A stretch of 64,000 bases of DNA from Lepraria neglecta (GCA_033220425.1 CM065647.1:4154001-4218000); one strand, 5' to 3'; positions 22,296-35,138 are shown, counted from the first letter of the stretch. Translations and numbers: made by a program. The notes: generated by a model from the letters alone, not told the origin.

Positions 22296-22316
22296 CGCTA
22301 TGCGCTATGCGCTATG
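22296..22316. repeat. CGCTATG x3 tandem repeat
   Basis: Three perfect head-to-tail copies of a 7-bp unit lie in the promoter region of the guanine deaminase gene, about 175 bp before its start codon. Confidence 0.85.
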
Positions 22317-22489
22317 CGGTAGGCGGCGGCCACCGAACGCAGCATCATCATTGATTGGTCCATGGCATCAGCCCTATAAACATCGGGCATGCTTAAGACT
22401 TCTCGGAATCCCCTTCAAGATTTCCTTTTTGTTTGTTTTCGTTTTGCGAAAGTGAGGCCTTTTACCTTATCCTCTCCAAATAACCCATC

Positions 22490-24477
22490 ATGCCGCCCAA
22501 ACTCCAAAGAACAATCTACACCGGCACCTTTTTATCCACTCCATCACTAGACCAGCTCCAAATTCTCGAGTTCCATGCTGTAGGGGTGGACGAAGATGGC
22601 ATTATCCGGCACATAAGTAGTCTGCTTGATCAATCGGACGAGAGTATCTATGCGTTGGCAAAAATTTGGGGGTGGGGAACGAAGGGATATACTCTGGTGA
22701 AAGGGGGAACCGAGGGGAATAGTTGGTGGTTTCCGGGATTTGTTGGTGAGTAGTCATTTTGATTGAATCTTTGTCTTCTGCAGTTCGAAATGTTTCGTTT
22801 GTTTAAGAGCATTCTGTTGTCCTTGTCACTATTTTCTTCAAGTATGTCTCAGCACGCAAGCATGCTAAATCTGATCTCTTGAAATATCAACATGGAGCGA
22901 TACACGGATTTAATGAAACAAATTTGACTTTCTTTTGGACTCGAAATTTCCTGCTTGTATCTCGAAAAGATATGAGCCTCCCACTTCCGCGATTCTCTTT
23001 ACATGCCTTGGACTCATTCATCGAGCGTAACCCAAAATCTGCACATTCATCTTCTCCAGCGTATTATCACAATGTCATCGTATGTCAGTATTTTCAAAAT
23101 TCTAAGTAGACAATTACCGGCATACTCCCTTCCACGGAGCATCTCATACTCTGCCCATTCTATGTCCTCAAATCAAGGTCTATCATTCAAAGACTGACAA
23201 CCATCCCTAAGCAAGACACCCACATCCACGCCTCCCAATACCCAAACACAGGTATAATCGGCAAAACGACCCTCCTAGACTGGCTATCAACCTACACCTT
23301 CCCCCTCGAATCCTCGCTCTCCTCCCTCCCCAAAGCCCGCCTCGTCTACACAGCCTGCATAACCCGCACCCTCTCGCACGGCACAACAACAGCCTCATAT
23401 TTCGCAACCCGCCACGTCGACGCCACGAACCTCCTCGCGGACATATGTCTCGAAAAAGGGCAACGAGCGTTCGTAGGACGCGTATGTATGGATAACGAGA
23501 TGAATCCCGACTACTACCGTGATGAATCGCCCGAGCAAGCTATCTCCGACACCGTCGCCACAATCGCCCACATCGACTCCGTCGATCCAACGCATGAGCT
23601 GATAACGCCAATAATAACACCCCGCTTCGCGCCCTCCTGTTCCTCGTCTCTCCTCTCCAGTCTTGGCGCCCTAGCCAGCTTAACGAATCTCCCAATTCAA
23701 ACGCACATTTCAGAAAACACATCGGAGATAGCGCTCGTATCGGCCCTCTTCCCCGATCACGACCACTACGCTGATGTGTACGAGAAAAATGGCCTCTTGA
23801 CTCCCAGAACGGTGCTGGCGCATGCTATCCATCTCTCCCCCTCCGAGCGCGCACTGGTGAAGGAGAGGGAGAGTAGAATCTCTCATTGTCCAGTGAGCAA
23901 TACGTCACTCTCCAGCGGTCTCTGTCCCGTGCGAGAGCTCCTGGATCAGGGCATCACAGTCGGGCTAGGAACGGATGCGAGTGGAGGGTATTCCGCTTCC
24001 ATCCTGATTGCAGCTAGGGAAGCGGGGATGGTAAGTAGGATGGTAGCGCATCTGACGCCCGAACACCCCGACGACGATGCCAAGGGAGGGGTAAACGAGA
24101 AAGGTCTCCCAGTCACAGAAGAAGCGGTCACGGATAAAGAAGCAGCGAAATATTCCACAAGTCACAAAGATAGGAAAAAGCTCAGCGTGGAAGAATGTCT
24201 GTACCTCGCTACGCGGGGTGGTGCTAAATGTCTTGGTCTCGGTGAAAAGGTGGGCGCGTTCGAGGTGGGCATGGAGTGGGATGTGCAGTTGATTGAATTG
24301 GGGAATGCAGCTGATGGAGGTGGTGATGAGGGTGTTGAGGGTGGAGATAAGGGGTTGGTTGAGCTGTGGGGGAAGGAGACGTGGGGGGAGAAGGTTGCGA
24401 AGTGGTTGTTTTGTGGGGATGATAGGAATACGAGGAAGGTTTTTGTGAGGGGGAGGTTGGTGCATGAGCGGCGGTAG
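22490..24477 (+). CDS. Guanine deaminase
   Basis: Converts guanine to xanthine and ammonia in purine catabolism, using one zinc, in the cytosol. Exon 1 is 22490-22745; exon 2 is 23216-24477; the product is 505 residues. The splice joins WWFPGFV to DTHIHA, restoring the amidohydrolase metal-binding H-x-H. Further family motifs are ITPRFAPSC near residue 210, QTHISEN (third metal His region) near 240, AHAIHLS near 280, and GLGTDASGGYS (metal Asp) near 330. The intron is 470 nt, about nine times the local norm. It has a GTGAGT donor and a CTGAC branch before CAAG at 23215, and no exon is needed inside it because the protein is contiguous across it. The C-terminal region has a Gly/Glu-rich insert near residue 465. 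Confidence 0.92.
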
Positions 24478-25058
24478 TAGACGAGGAGTAAAATGGAGGG
24501 CAGGACAATGATTTGATGGCTTTAGAGGGAGCAATAGAATGGCAAGTACCATTTAGAAGAAGGGTCAATTCCGTTTGAATGATATTGAATGCTCTATTCC
24601 ACGCTATGCAATGGTATCTTATAGCCAATCACCAAAATGATGCAAGGACTGAAGCCGGGCAAAATACCTGCCCCACCACCCAAACATCCGCTCCAGCTTC
24701 CTCGAAATATCCCCGCTCATCACCACTCAACGATGATGAACGCCACCACTCTCCCAGATCCACAACTTCCCAGCTCTCAAGCACCCGGAAAGTCACAACG
24801 ACAACAAGAAGAACACGCTTATCCTATTCAAGGTTTCTATATTTAAGCTTCCAGCTTCCTATATACCTGGATAGCTTCAAAAACATTCGCCACCCAAGAT
24901 CCTCGATTTCCTGGAGTAGCAGAAAGTACACTCGACGCTCGACAGTAGAAGTTCAGAAACCCCAGAAGGGTTTAGTGCCTCCGCTCCGTGGCGATGTCAG
25001 CCCTTCGTGAGGCGATGTGAGCAGGCAGACTGTCTTGAACTCCATTTTCCAACTTCGC
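24478..25058. other. Convergent intergenic region
   Basis: The 3' flanks of guanine deaminase (+) and NTE1 (-) meet here. No coherent coding sequence is seen on either strand. Confidence 0.5.
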
Positions 25059-28000
25059 TCACACGCTCGCACGCCTAGGCGCCATGGTCCTCCTCACATT
25101 CCTCTTCTCCTCCGTCTCCTCCATCACAGGCAACATGCCCCTCTCCCTCAGCTTGGCCAGATATTCTCGTCCATATTGATAGCCGACCTGATAAATTTCA
25201 TCGAACTTGGCGAAATCCAGTGTGCCGTACGGATCAATAGGTGGTCTCATATACAAACATCCTGGCGTCGTCTTTGCTCGTTCCAGCGCATCGACGCTGC
25301 TCACGTAGGCGAGCCGTGCTTGGATCTCTGAGAGTGTAGGTGGATTGGGGTAGGAAGAGAAAGGGTTCCAACGATTGAGAAGCGCCCAGGCGCCGGAGAG
25401 CGAGTCGCCAAATGTTTGGGGAAGATTGTCATCGAGAGAGCCAACGTCGACGGCGAAGATGACATCTGCGCCAAGCGATTTCATATGTGCGACGGTAAGG
25501 TTGTCGACATAGCCTCCATCGAGTAGCATGCTGCCTTCGTCGCAGAGGGGAGGGATAAGGCCAGCTAGAGACATGGAGGCACGGACATAGCGCCATACGT
25601 AGCCTGAGTTGTGAAATTCGGCGCGGGATTTGCTGATGTTGGTGGTGTTGCAGTAGAATTCGAGCCAGAAGTCTTCCATTTGGGAGTTGCCAAAAGTCTT
25701 GAATATGCCCCTGTTGAATTCGTGGCCTGTTGTATAGGAGGCTGATGGGTAGGTCAAGTCGAGAGCGAAGCGCCACATACTGCCCATACGACCTGCAAAT
25801 TTCTTTGCTCGACCATACATCGGGACGACGTCTGCATCACGAGCATACAACGCTCCAATGAAGGCACCGATAGATGTGCCGCCGACGATGTCAATTGGTA
25901 TACCAGCCTCTTCGAGAGCTCGTATGACCCCAACCTGAGAGATGCCTCTTGAGCCGCCACCACCAAGCACCAGACCAACTGACTTGCCACAAAGACGTCT
26001 TGCCAGTCGATGAAAGTCACCCTTGAAAGGTGTCTCTGCAGAGTACAGTGGTGTCTGCCGTATTCTTCTTGATGTATACTTCTGGATCTCGGCTTGAAGC
26101 ACCTGGACTCGTTGCTTGAGAGCTGTGCCAAAGCGCTTGATCTGAGGATGAACGGGCTCCGAGTTCGTCCGGAAGGCCATCTGAATGTGATGATGTCCGC
26201 CATTGATCCACATGCGATTTCTTAGCCATTTCCGTGTCAGGCCTGACGGCGAATATCGCTCGACATGTAATAGCACCAATTCCTTTCTTGCTGTGGTCTT
26301 CATACCGAGCAGAAAGCGCTCATACTCACCAATGCTCGGTGATCCCTCAGCAAGTCCGACAAGCAAGATGCAGTCGGCCTGAGTAATGCACGTCTGTGTC
26401 CATGGAGAATTGACATTGGTGTCTGCAATGTAAAGTAGCATGCCATACCGCTCCTCGAGATCGGCCAGGTACTGCGAAAGCTTGAGCTTGCCCATCCTCG
26501 AGAAAGCATGCCGTCCTAGATGGTTCAAGATTGCTGCTTGATTGAGAGAAGTCACTCCATTAACAACTCCGATCTGACTTAAAGCATTCAAGAGTCGGCT
26601 TCCAAACTCCACGACTGGCACACCGGCAGTGACTGGCAGGATAGCAGTTGTTCGAAGGTTCATTGTCGAAGTCGCATTCCTCTTCGAAGCGTTGTATGAC
26701 TTGTCCTTGCCCTGTTCAAAGACAGGATCCTCGATTAGAGCTCGCATTCGCTGCGCGATGATCTTGGATATCTTGATCGTAATACCTGGATGTTCAAGGG
26801 CAAGACTGTTGAACAGACTCTTGGGGAATTTGGCCAACTCAGTATCACGGATAGCATGCAGTGTAGCTGGTCGTACACCTTCGGTCATGACTTCCAATTC
26901 ACCGACGCTTTCGCCCTGTCCGTACTCACCCACAACTCTCATTTCACCATCATCTCGCTCATGAATGGCCCGAAGCCTTCCATTGAGTACAATGTAGATA
27001 GCGTCACTTTCGTCGGCCTGGTGGTGTATGACTTGGCCGGCATTGACCTGCACCCACTCCAAAGCGAAGTCAATGTGTAGGATCAGACGAGGTAGAAGGC
27101 TAGTCAGACGCTTGGCCATAGTCAATAAGACCACTGGGTATTTCTCAACCATAAGCTCGAGAGAAGCCCGCGGTAGAAAGCCAACATAGACGTCCGTCTT
27201 TGCCCTAACATCGACAAAAGACCTGTATGAAGATATAGTCCCAACGTAGCCAGCCAATCCCCCAGGCTTGATCAAGAACAAGCTCTTCCGCGACTGTGTT
27301 CTTCTCTTGCCTGGTGACTTCGCCACCCTCGGTGGAGAATTCGCGCCAACTCTCTTCAACGGAGGCAGCAGATCCTCCGAGCTCTGTCCGAGGGGTCCTT
27401 TGACAGAGGAGAGATCGTCCACATCTTTTTCATCAGCAGGAATGCTCACATCTAGAAACCCATCGATTACGTAGTAGAGGCCAGGGTTTCGCTCTCCTTG
27501 CTCAACCAGAACAGCATCTTTGGGGAAATACACGATCTCCATATGGTCCCTAAGCTCTGCAGTGAGATTCCGAATGCTGAAGGAACTTCCATTGACAGAC
27601 ACGGAATTGATTGACTCGGAGTCGCCGTCAGCAGAGCCATCGTAGGGGTCGATAAAGCCAAAAGCATTGCTAAAGGTAGCCTTTTGGTTCTTTGCATCGT
27701 AGGAGACCATACGTGGTGATTGTGGTGCAGAATCTACAGGCTTTCTGATCACGTCTTTGGCATTGGTCAATCCGATAGCTTTGAGAATGCACTCAAGTAT
27801 GGATTGTCGGAAGAGGTCGTCCTCGTCCAATGACTCTTGTCGATGGATGTGCAGCCCATTGCGTGGTGCAGAAGGCAAGAATGGTGGGTGTTCAATTTGG
27901 CCTAAGGGACTTGCAATGCCTTGATCTTTAGTTGGTGACATCGAATGACAGTCGGCTGGCCGAGAAGTCATTTCAAGATGTTCAGCGGGTTTATTACCAA

Positions 28001-29761
28001 ATCTTGAAACTTGTATGTTGGTAAGAAGATCTCCAGCGCTGACACTGGGACGGTGATATGAGTTTCCCCGTTGATGAAATGGTTTGGGCTGGGTCACTTT
28101 GGGTTGGGTTTCTTTACGAGCTGCCGCTAGTCTGGCTTGCTCAGCAATTTCCTTTCGCAAGCTACTACTTGATCGTCTCCTCTGGACTGATCCCGGATTA
28201 TGTAGTGCGATGCCTTTCATACTTTCTTCAGCAGAGTCCAGACGTTCCCTTTCTTGCATGAATTTGTCCTTGAGTCTTTCTAGCGCAGTGCCTCGAAGGT
28301 GATTTGGTAGATCATAGGTGGTATATCTGTTCATGTGTCGTTCTGTTCGTAGTACCTCTGAAGTCAAGCCTAGGTACGAATGGGCAGTGGCGAGGGTAAC
28401 CCGCTGGAGCCTAGTAAGGATGACTTGGACAATGTGTGCAGTAGCTTTGGGGTAGACCCTCGTCAGGCGATGGAAAGCTGTAGCTGGAATGATTGCAATC
28501 GTTGTATCCACTGTCGCTCTTGCAACGATGTCAGGATGAACGGACTTCCGCTTTTCAGATTTGGGGCCAGTCCCGTTTCTATCATGATCTGATCTTTGTG
28601 GTTGATTATCTTTTGAGGGATCCAAAGAGAGCGGTGGCACGGCTTGGAGATGGCCATTAGCCGTTGTCGATGACGCTCGGCTGCGATTCTGGTACACGGT
28701 CGACATTGAGTGTGGGTTCCACACAGGACTCTTAGGACCAGATGCAGGGGTCATTGCTGTAATTCCAGGGGGAAAGAAGCCACCGCTTGAAGCACTCGAA
28801 GCCGGCCTGGCGTCCTGCTCCTGGTCGTGGCGAAGTTTGACATCTTCTGTGAAAAGTGAAAGGACTGAGAACAAAGATGACATTGGTGCCCCATTTTTGA
28901 CCTCGGTGAGCAGCTGGTATCCTTGATGTTCTCCTTCTGAGTGTTCCCCCTCATCCTCGTCCAGTCCTTCACCACCGTTGGTCCAGAATCTTCCATCTGA
29001 GGTCCCTTCATCCCTTGTAGACTTCACAAAGATCTGCACCAAGCCATCAACCACCAAGCAAAAGCCTTTCTCGTCTTCCAAAAGCAATGTTTCTCCAGCA
29101 ATGAGCTTCCTCGTTTGCATTGTCCTTGTGAGTTCGTGGAAAACCGAGCGTTCGACTGTCCAACCATCAGCATTATTCCCACTCTGAGATCCATGGCTTG
29201 GCTCCCTACTCACGATACCCGAACACCTTTATAGCACTTAAGAACTCGTCAAGGTAGTTCGCCAGCCCCGGCTTCGAGTCCCCCTCTTGTGTGTCTGGGA
29301 AGAGATCGATCTGCGGCTCTTTGCGTTGAGGTTCTGGAGGTAGTCGAGCATACATGTTGAGGAAGCGGTATCTCACAATCCATGAGACGAGAGAAGCGAA
29401 TGCCAGGAGAATGAGCATCCTATGCCTTGTCAGTCGTGCCTTCCCCACTAGTAGATTATACGTACAGCGTAGTAAAGTTCATCGTGAACGTCAGGCTGGT
29501 TGAGAACAGCGCAAATAAGAACGTAGGCAGAGTAATGCTCGAGAAGGTAATGACCCAAATCAGCATCCCAGGAATTCCTCTGGCCATGGCAACTAGAACA
29601 TGACCAAGCAACCCAAGCCATGATGTTGAAGGAGGAAGGTCAGGAGCGAAAGTCAATTCGGATGCCTGAGCGGAAGCCGTCTTGGTGACGGTATTAAGGA
29701 GGGAGCTCAATGCTGTCGAGGAAGCCGTGTCGGATAGGTTGCTTAGAGGAGGGGGATCCAT
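25059..29761 (-). CDS. nte1: Lysophospholipase NTE1 (neuropathy target esterase homologue)
   Basis: ER-membrane serine esterase that deacylates phosphatidylcholine to glycerophosphocholine. Exons are 29761-29466, 29419-29214 and 29155-25059, giving 1,532 residues, normal for ascomycete Nte1. Exon 1 has a membrane helix ([20 protein letters not shown]) and the start of a second, which continues across the first splice ([20 protein letters not shown]). Cyclic-nucleotide-binding-like domains follow at about 190-330, 600-760 and 780-900 (for example [20 protein letters not shown] and [20 protein letters not shown]). The patatin domain has the glycine-rich loop GGGGSRG near 1230, the nucleophile elbow GTSIG near 1260 and the catalytic DGG near 1380. 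Both introns (46 and 58 nt) fit the family alignment; the second, ending at GACAG, gives [12 protein letters not shown]. Confidence 0.95.
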
Positions 29762-30332
29762 GGCGTAAGAGGCCCCTCTCGTACCTTGGTCTCATGATAG
29801 AAGGGCCCCACTCTCCGATAGCGGAAGGCGTGTCAGAGGATTGTGTCCGGGGAGTATGACTTGCATGAACGGCATGCGTTTATGTGGATAGGGCGGGATG
29901 TATTGAAGTCACCTATCAACGAGTGGGAGGCCGACATGTGAGCGGGACTTTAGCGTGATACCGTGCTCTTAGGGCTAGGGCTGGCAGTGAATGGTCCGAG
30001 CGTCCATGCCAGAAAACGATGCATGAGTGGCAGAAGAAGAAATGCCAGCACTGGAGATGAGACTTCGACTTCGCATGGCCCATTGGAGCTGGTGCTACAT
30101 GGAAACGGTCCAAGAGCTATGCTAGGGCTCGAAGACGGCAACTGGCAAAGACTACTTGCGTCGAATTACGGCTCAATGCATGGCGGTCTAACAATGTCTT
30201 GTGTTGGTAGTCTGAGGCTGTCTATCTGTTTCGGCATGCATGTGGAAAGCCATCTCCGCTACCTTCAGAGCGTCAAGTGATAGCCTCATGCAGTCGTAGG
30301 AATGGGCATGAGCTACATCGATGAAGTCACTG
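29762..30332. promoter_or_regulatory. NTE1 upstream region
   Basis: The 571 bp upstream of NTE1 also hold the 3' flank of the next minus-strand gene. Open frames here are short and overlap one another without recognisable sequence. No RNA gene is seen. Confidence 0.5.
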
Positions 30333-31544
30333 TCAGAACTCTGAAGTCCCTCTCGCGGGCAAGGCCAGCTGACTAGGGCTGGGACCTTCATCTACGTGAT
30401 TTGCATGCCTCTCCATAGTCCAAGCCTTTCTCATCAGTGCTGCAAGACCATCGGCATCAGGCACAAAAGGTGTGATGATGATTCGCCCTTTCCGTGCGGC
30501 TTTGAGACGTTCTCGACCCTCTTTGCTCATGTACTTTATCTCCTTTTTATCCCCTTTGCCCGAGTCCTCGCCGGCTGCGGGAGAAGAGTAGCCCTTCTTC
30601 TGCTCGTACTTGAACAATTTTGTCGAGGCGACGTCCATCTCCTCCAAGCTGTCATAGATAATGGCATCGGGCGGCTCGAGGCGGACTTGGAGACCCAAAG
30701 GCTCAAAGTAACTCTTGTTCCACCGGTGTGCCATCAATCGGAGTGCCCCGCTGGTGTGTGCAACAGTGAAATTCTCGTGCTCCTTCTCCCTTTGCCTTTT
30801 ATGACAATACACACCACCGATGACAGTCCCAATTGGCCACATGAACATGTCACAAATAACGCCGATGGCGAAGCCAAAGGCTAAGACAGTGCAAAATTGT
30901 GATTTGCTCATTCTTGCGTGACGTTTCACTTCGTGAGTGAACGTTTCCCACTCCTTCTTCCCCACGCCCGCCTTAGCCAGCGCTGGAGGTAGCTTGAAGC
31001 CCCAGGTGATGTGGCTTATGCGAGAAGGAATCTGCAATCCTCTTTTGAGTCCGGGTTGAGGAGGGAGAGATGGGATAGGTTGGGAGACATGATCAGAGAC
31101 AACGCCAGTGGGAGGTTCGGCTGGAGTAGGACTTTAGTCTATGTTAGATTCGATAGGGCGTCCTCTCTCTAGGACTGGTTCATAGCGAGAGTAGTTCGGG
31201 GGATAGCTCGGCGAGTCTAGGTCATACTTTGCCTCGTCCAGCACTTCATCGCTGTCGTCCCGTGCAACCTGGAATGGTCTCATGATGGCGGAGCTAGGAT
31301 TGACGTAGGGGGTGTCTGCGACAGGTGCAGTGAGAGGCTTCGGTTGCAGAGTATCAGATGCCGTGAGAGCCGTACGCTCAACGTGTGGAGTGTCAGATGT
31401 CGTGGGAGCTGCACCGTCAAGGAGCGGCCAACAGGCCACTGGATACTGAGAGTACCTTACTCTGCGACAACCGCCAGCATGACTGGCCACTGCAACGCCG
31501 ACATGGCCGACCTCAGCACATAGATGGACAATGTGCGCCGCCAT
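30333..31544 (-). CDS. Uncharacterised fungal membrane protein
   Basis: The downstream coding part (about 31100-30333) is well supported as one continuous frame. It has a proline-rich lead-in (PIPSLPPQPGLKRGLQIPSR), ISHITWGFKLPPALAKAG, one or two hydrophobic segments (QFCTVLAFGFAIGVICDMFM, then WPIGTVIGGVY), and a soluble tail with YFEPLGLQVRLEPPDAIIYD and a Lys/Gly-rich stretch. An upstream frame (ATG at 31544 to a stop at 31134), rich in TSDTPxVE-like repeats and ending YEPVLERGRPIESNID, is separated from it only by that stop. An intron with a CTAAC branch and acceptor CTCCAG near 31120 probably joins them, but I could not find a donor with the right phase. I do not know the function; the family looks fungus-specific. 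Confidence 0.55.
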
Positions 31545-31562
31545 GGCTGATGATAAGAACAC

Positions 31563-32160
31563 AAAGGTAGGAACTTAATAGCAATTACAATTGTGGGATG
31601 AAAGGCCGAAGGATTGAGAGGTATAGGTGAAGCGATGTGGACTCGGTAAAGGGAGTTGGGAATAGAAGGAAAGATGACAAATTGACTGGGGATGGAGCAC
31701 CGGAAACGAGTCCTTGAGTCGACTTTGGGCATCCAACTTCCCAATTGATTCTATCCTGCATCAAGCCTTCCATATCAGATCTATTGCACCTTCTGTGCAT
31801 CCTCCTGTTTGCGTCTCAAGTCTTGTTTGAAGGACCAACTGATTACTTCTTCGACACATTGAAGATGATTCATCTTCGGGTTTATGTTTGGGTATCGAGC
31901 ATGAGTAGCTCAATCACTCCTTATTCTCTGTGTATGCATCCTTTGAACCTACTTCAACTAGCTTATCGTTGCTCAATGCTTTGACAGACTCAACTAAGTG
32001 CCACTGAACGGCCGAATGTTGGCGCATACTCGCTTCCAGTATCATCAAATTGACGACATCTTGGCTCAAAATTGCTTCGAACTCGGTACCTTGAAGTTAC
32101 CGTATCCCAAACATAGCTTTCTCAAAGCCCTCTGTACTACCGCACTAAGCCCCCATCCCA
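31563..32160. other. Intergenic region
   Basis: No supported gene. Reading frames on both strands are short and lack family features. Confidence 0.5.
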
Positions 32161-32716
32161 TCAAGAGTACTCCACCTTGTCCATAGCAGCATCACTATCC
32201 TCACTATCCGAGATCATCCACCACTCTCCACTCTGCTCACGGTTGTCGTACATACTCTCAAATGATTGTGCGTTGTCCCTGGACCGTTGTGCAGTGGAGT
32301 GTGGAACGAATCTTCTCCTTCTGTAACACATATCGAACGTGCATCGAATCAATCCATGAAGTGGTCTCCTTGAAGCCGCGAGCTCCAGGATTTGTTGAAA
32401 TTATACTGAAGCAAGTGATTTCCTACAGCACGCTGGCAGCAAATAAAGCAGGGACGTGCTAAGAGTAGTTAGTGGCTACTACCCATTTCGTGGCCAGAGA
32501 GCTTGCACTTTTTCTAGAAGCAAGATAATCATCATAGATTGGGCTTTGCGACTTCAATCGTGCCATCTCAATGCGAATCCAGTACAACAGTGGACCTGAA
32601 GACAATGTAATTTTGGAGGCGTCTGTCAGGAAACACAGTGCCAAGTTACTGCTTTCGAAGTAGGAATGCTCCTCCACTGTTTGATCTTCTGCTCTCCTCG
32701 GACAGAAGTTTCTCAA
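32161..32716 (-). pseudogene. Possible two-exon hypothetical gene or remnant
   Basis: Two minus-strand frames, 32716-32459 (motif ALCFLTDASKITLSSGPLLY) and 32352-32161 (acidic end WWMISDSEDSDAAMDKVEYS), could form one short gene. They lie just downstream of the ISN1 3' end. Neither matches anything I recognise and no clear splice pair connects them, so this may be a remnant or chance. Confidence 0.2.
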
Positions 32717-32931
32717 TGTCGAACCCCTATGGAGTGAATTCCTTGCTATATCCTGCTCCTCTTGAGCGTAAATATCCTTGTCTTCTAGTTCATAGAAGCA
32801 GAGAATCCCATTTTTTCAACCGCTTCCGGGCAGGCCCATATCATGACGGTCCAAAACCAGACAGGATCTCGCTTTTCGCGATAGATGCACTTTTCACAGT
32901 CAGATACCTCGGCAGCCCGTGACGCCTTGCT

Positions 32932-34301
32932 TCATTGGGTTCCATTAGACTGGCTGTGAGTAGCCAATTCATCCAGCAGCTGGACCGTTTCTGCTGGGTT
33001 TGCTATCCACGCTGTTGTGCAAGCTAACCTGGCCTGTGAACCATCAAAATACCGTCCCATTAAGGAACCCAACATCTGACGTACCTTAAAATCATTGGCA
33101 CCAACTGAAAGAAATTGGTCCCCCACGTGCAGCGTTTTACTTCCTTCGATACCGCCGAGGTAGCGTTGACAGGCAAGGACTCCCCATCCCTTGTCGCCGA
33201 TGTCAACAAAGATGTCGTTGCCTCCTTTCAGTGTCGTCAGCAGGGTACCACAGGGTAGTCCATCTCTGATCAATTACCGTTAAAAGCGCAAAAGGGCAAG
33301 TTTTTCGCGGCAGGTGACATCTCCACGACTTGCTGAGTAACGAGAACTGTTTCTTCCAATTGCTCGCGAGTCAACCTGTGAGCACTAGATGTTGGAATGA
33401 TTCCCACCGCACGCTCCTTTCGGAGAATCTCGGCGGACAAGCCAAGGTTCGAGATGCACTCGCGCAGTGCCTTCTCTGCAACATCGAGTAAGGTTTTGAT
33501 GTTCTCTTCGGTCCATTGTGACATCTCGGGGAGCATCCAATTCTCCCTGTCTACATACTCGAGGCAATGTTCTGAAGACAAGTCAAACTTGAAGAGGTAG
33601 TTGCTTTCACCACCAAGGATGATTAGGCATGGATCAACCAGCTCTTTCTCTAGGACTGCTTCTCTGACATTGTTTAGGAGGCCATACAAGCGATCGTAAT
33701 ATTTTGAAGCCTCAGTGTAGCCTGCTGCGGTCACGATTCCAACTTTGACGTCTTGAGAGAGCAAATTAATGATCCGCGGAATGACAGGATTATCCGGAGT
33801 CAGGGACTGTCCGTCAGCGTATAGGGTGACGTCTCCATCAAATGTCACTAGCTGAAGAGGCCCGCCCTGAATGAGGCTCATGACTTGAGCCGAGTTCAGG
33901 ATTAGGCGTATGTCATTGAAAGAGGGCGGCACAAAGCGGCGTGAGCTGATTTTTCGTTTTTCATCCTGATACTCAAAGGCTCTTTCAAGTAGCAAGGGTG
34001 TGAAGAAGAGACCAACGCTTGGAACGAGATGTTTGAGTTTCGAACGCTCCTGGGTCCCACTCTTCTGAAGCGCAATATGATCGTTGATCAATTCTTCGAC
34101 ATCGTGCAGGATCTCAGCATACCTCCTGCGAGCTGTCGAGGCCATCTTTCCCAATACATGGTTGCGTGGTTTGCTATCGTAGACTGCTGTAGGTTGCGAA
34201 TGGAGCACGAAGGGCACTGCCAGGAGACCCTTTATCCATTCTATCAACTGGTCCCTACGGTGTGTCTTGAGTGCGTATTCGACTCGATATCGCGTCGTCA
34301 T
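32932..34301 (-). CDS. isn1: IMP-specific 5'-nucleotidase 1
   Basis: Hydrolyses IMP to inosine and phosphate in the cytosol, feeding the inosine/guanosine salvage balance. Exons are 34301-33278 and 33224-32932, giving 438 residues against about 450 in yeast Isn1. The N-terminus reads TTRYRVEYALKTHRRDQLIE, then IKGLLAVPFVLHSQP. The HAD-like nucleophile motif is TFDGDVTLYADG near residue 155, followed by IVTAAGYTEASKYYDRLYGL near 200. The splice (donor GTAATT, branch CTGAC, acceptor AAAG; 53 nt) joins AFNG to GNDIFVDIGDKGWGV, which carries the later aspartates, followed by HVGDQFLSVGANDFKVR. The single intron falls within the conserved FNGGND motif. Confidence 0.93.
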
Positions 34302-34575
34302 CTTCTGAGGTCAGAGTGCCGTCTGAGAGTGCACAAGGATTCTGTCTTGCGCGTTTAGAGAGAAAGGGGGGGTCACGAAATGTAGCTCGCCACCGAGACT
34401 TTCCGAGGAAGTCTAGAACGTTAACCATTCAACGAAGCAAGCCACCATGCGCGTCGGGACGCGCTGCATCCTTACTGGAGAGTAGGTTTCTTTTTCTCGA
34501 GGCAAAGATTGAGGATGTTAGGTGTTTGCATTTTTTGGAAGTCATGGCAGCCTAACAGAGAAAGGAAATTTCATG

Positions 34576-35138
34576 CCTACGGTGGACTACCGTAGATTTC
34601 AAAACCATTGGCGCGAGAAAATCAGAATTTTGGGGGGCACTCCGGGGGGTAGGGAAGGCGCGCGAAATTGGCCAAAATTTTGGAAAACCAGCTATACACT
34701 AATGCATATTGCTTCTTAGAAGCTATAGTAAACGGGCAATTAATAGGCTCGTCCAGCTTTATTAGGCTATTGGCTTTATATATATAGTATAGCGCTAGAT
34801 AGCTATCGCAAAGAGGGTTAAAATTTAGAGATTTTCTATTTACTTTTTCAGCCCCAACTGGCGCGAATTAATAAAAAAACCAAAAAATTATAGAATCGCT
34901 GTCTAACACTGCGTTAGATATATAAAGTTTATAGCCTAATAAAGCTGGATAGGCGCTTTAATTCCCCTTTTACTATAATTTCTACGCAGCGTCAATTATC
35001 GCTGTACAGCTGGTTTTCTAAAATGGGTGGCCTATTTCGCGCGCCTTCCCTACTCCCGGAATCCCCCCCACTAAGAAAATTCAGCTGTTCGGCCCTTAGC
35101 GTCACGCCAATGGTTCTGAAATCTACGGTATATCTACC
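34576..35138. mobile_element. Foldback MITE-like DNA element, about 563 bp, with long inverted arms
   Basis: The two halves are imperfect inverted repeats along almost their whole length (arms about 34576-34790 and 34915-35138). Matched landmarks are ACCGTAGATTTC and ACCATTGGCG at both ends, GTAGGGAAGGCGCGCGAAAT, AAAACCAGCT, CCAGCTTTATTAGGCTAT and TATATATA near the centre. The left end also contains its own small hairpin, CTACGGT-GGACT-ACCGTAG. There is no coding sequence, so it would be non-autonomous. A target-site duplication could not be fixed with confidence. The AT-rich centre and G-run-rich arms differ sharply from the neighbouring genes. Confidence 0.8.

Noticed and set aside
22296-22316. 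CRISPR-like or regulatory array from the CGCTATG repeats
   Set aside because: Only three 7-bp units without spacers in a eukaryotic promoter; a simple microsatellite.
33266-33277. 12-nt GTAATTGATCAG intron in isn1
   Set aside because: Impossibly short; the 53-nt intron to 33225 restores the conserved FNGGND motif.
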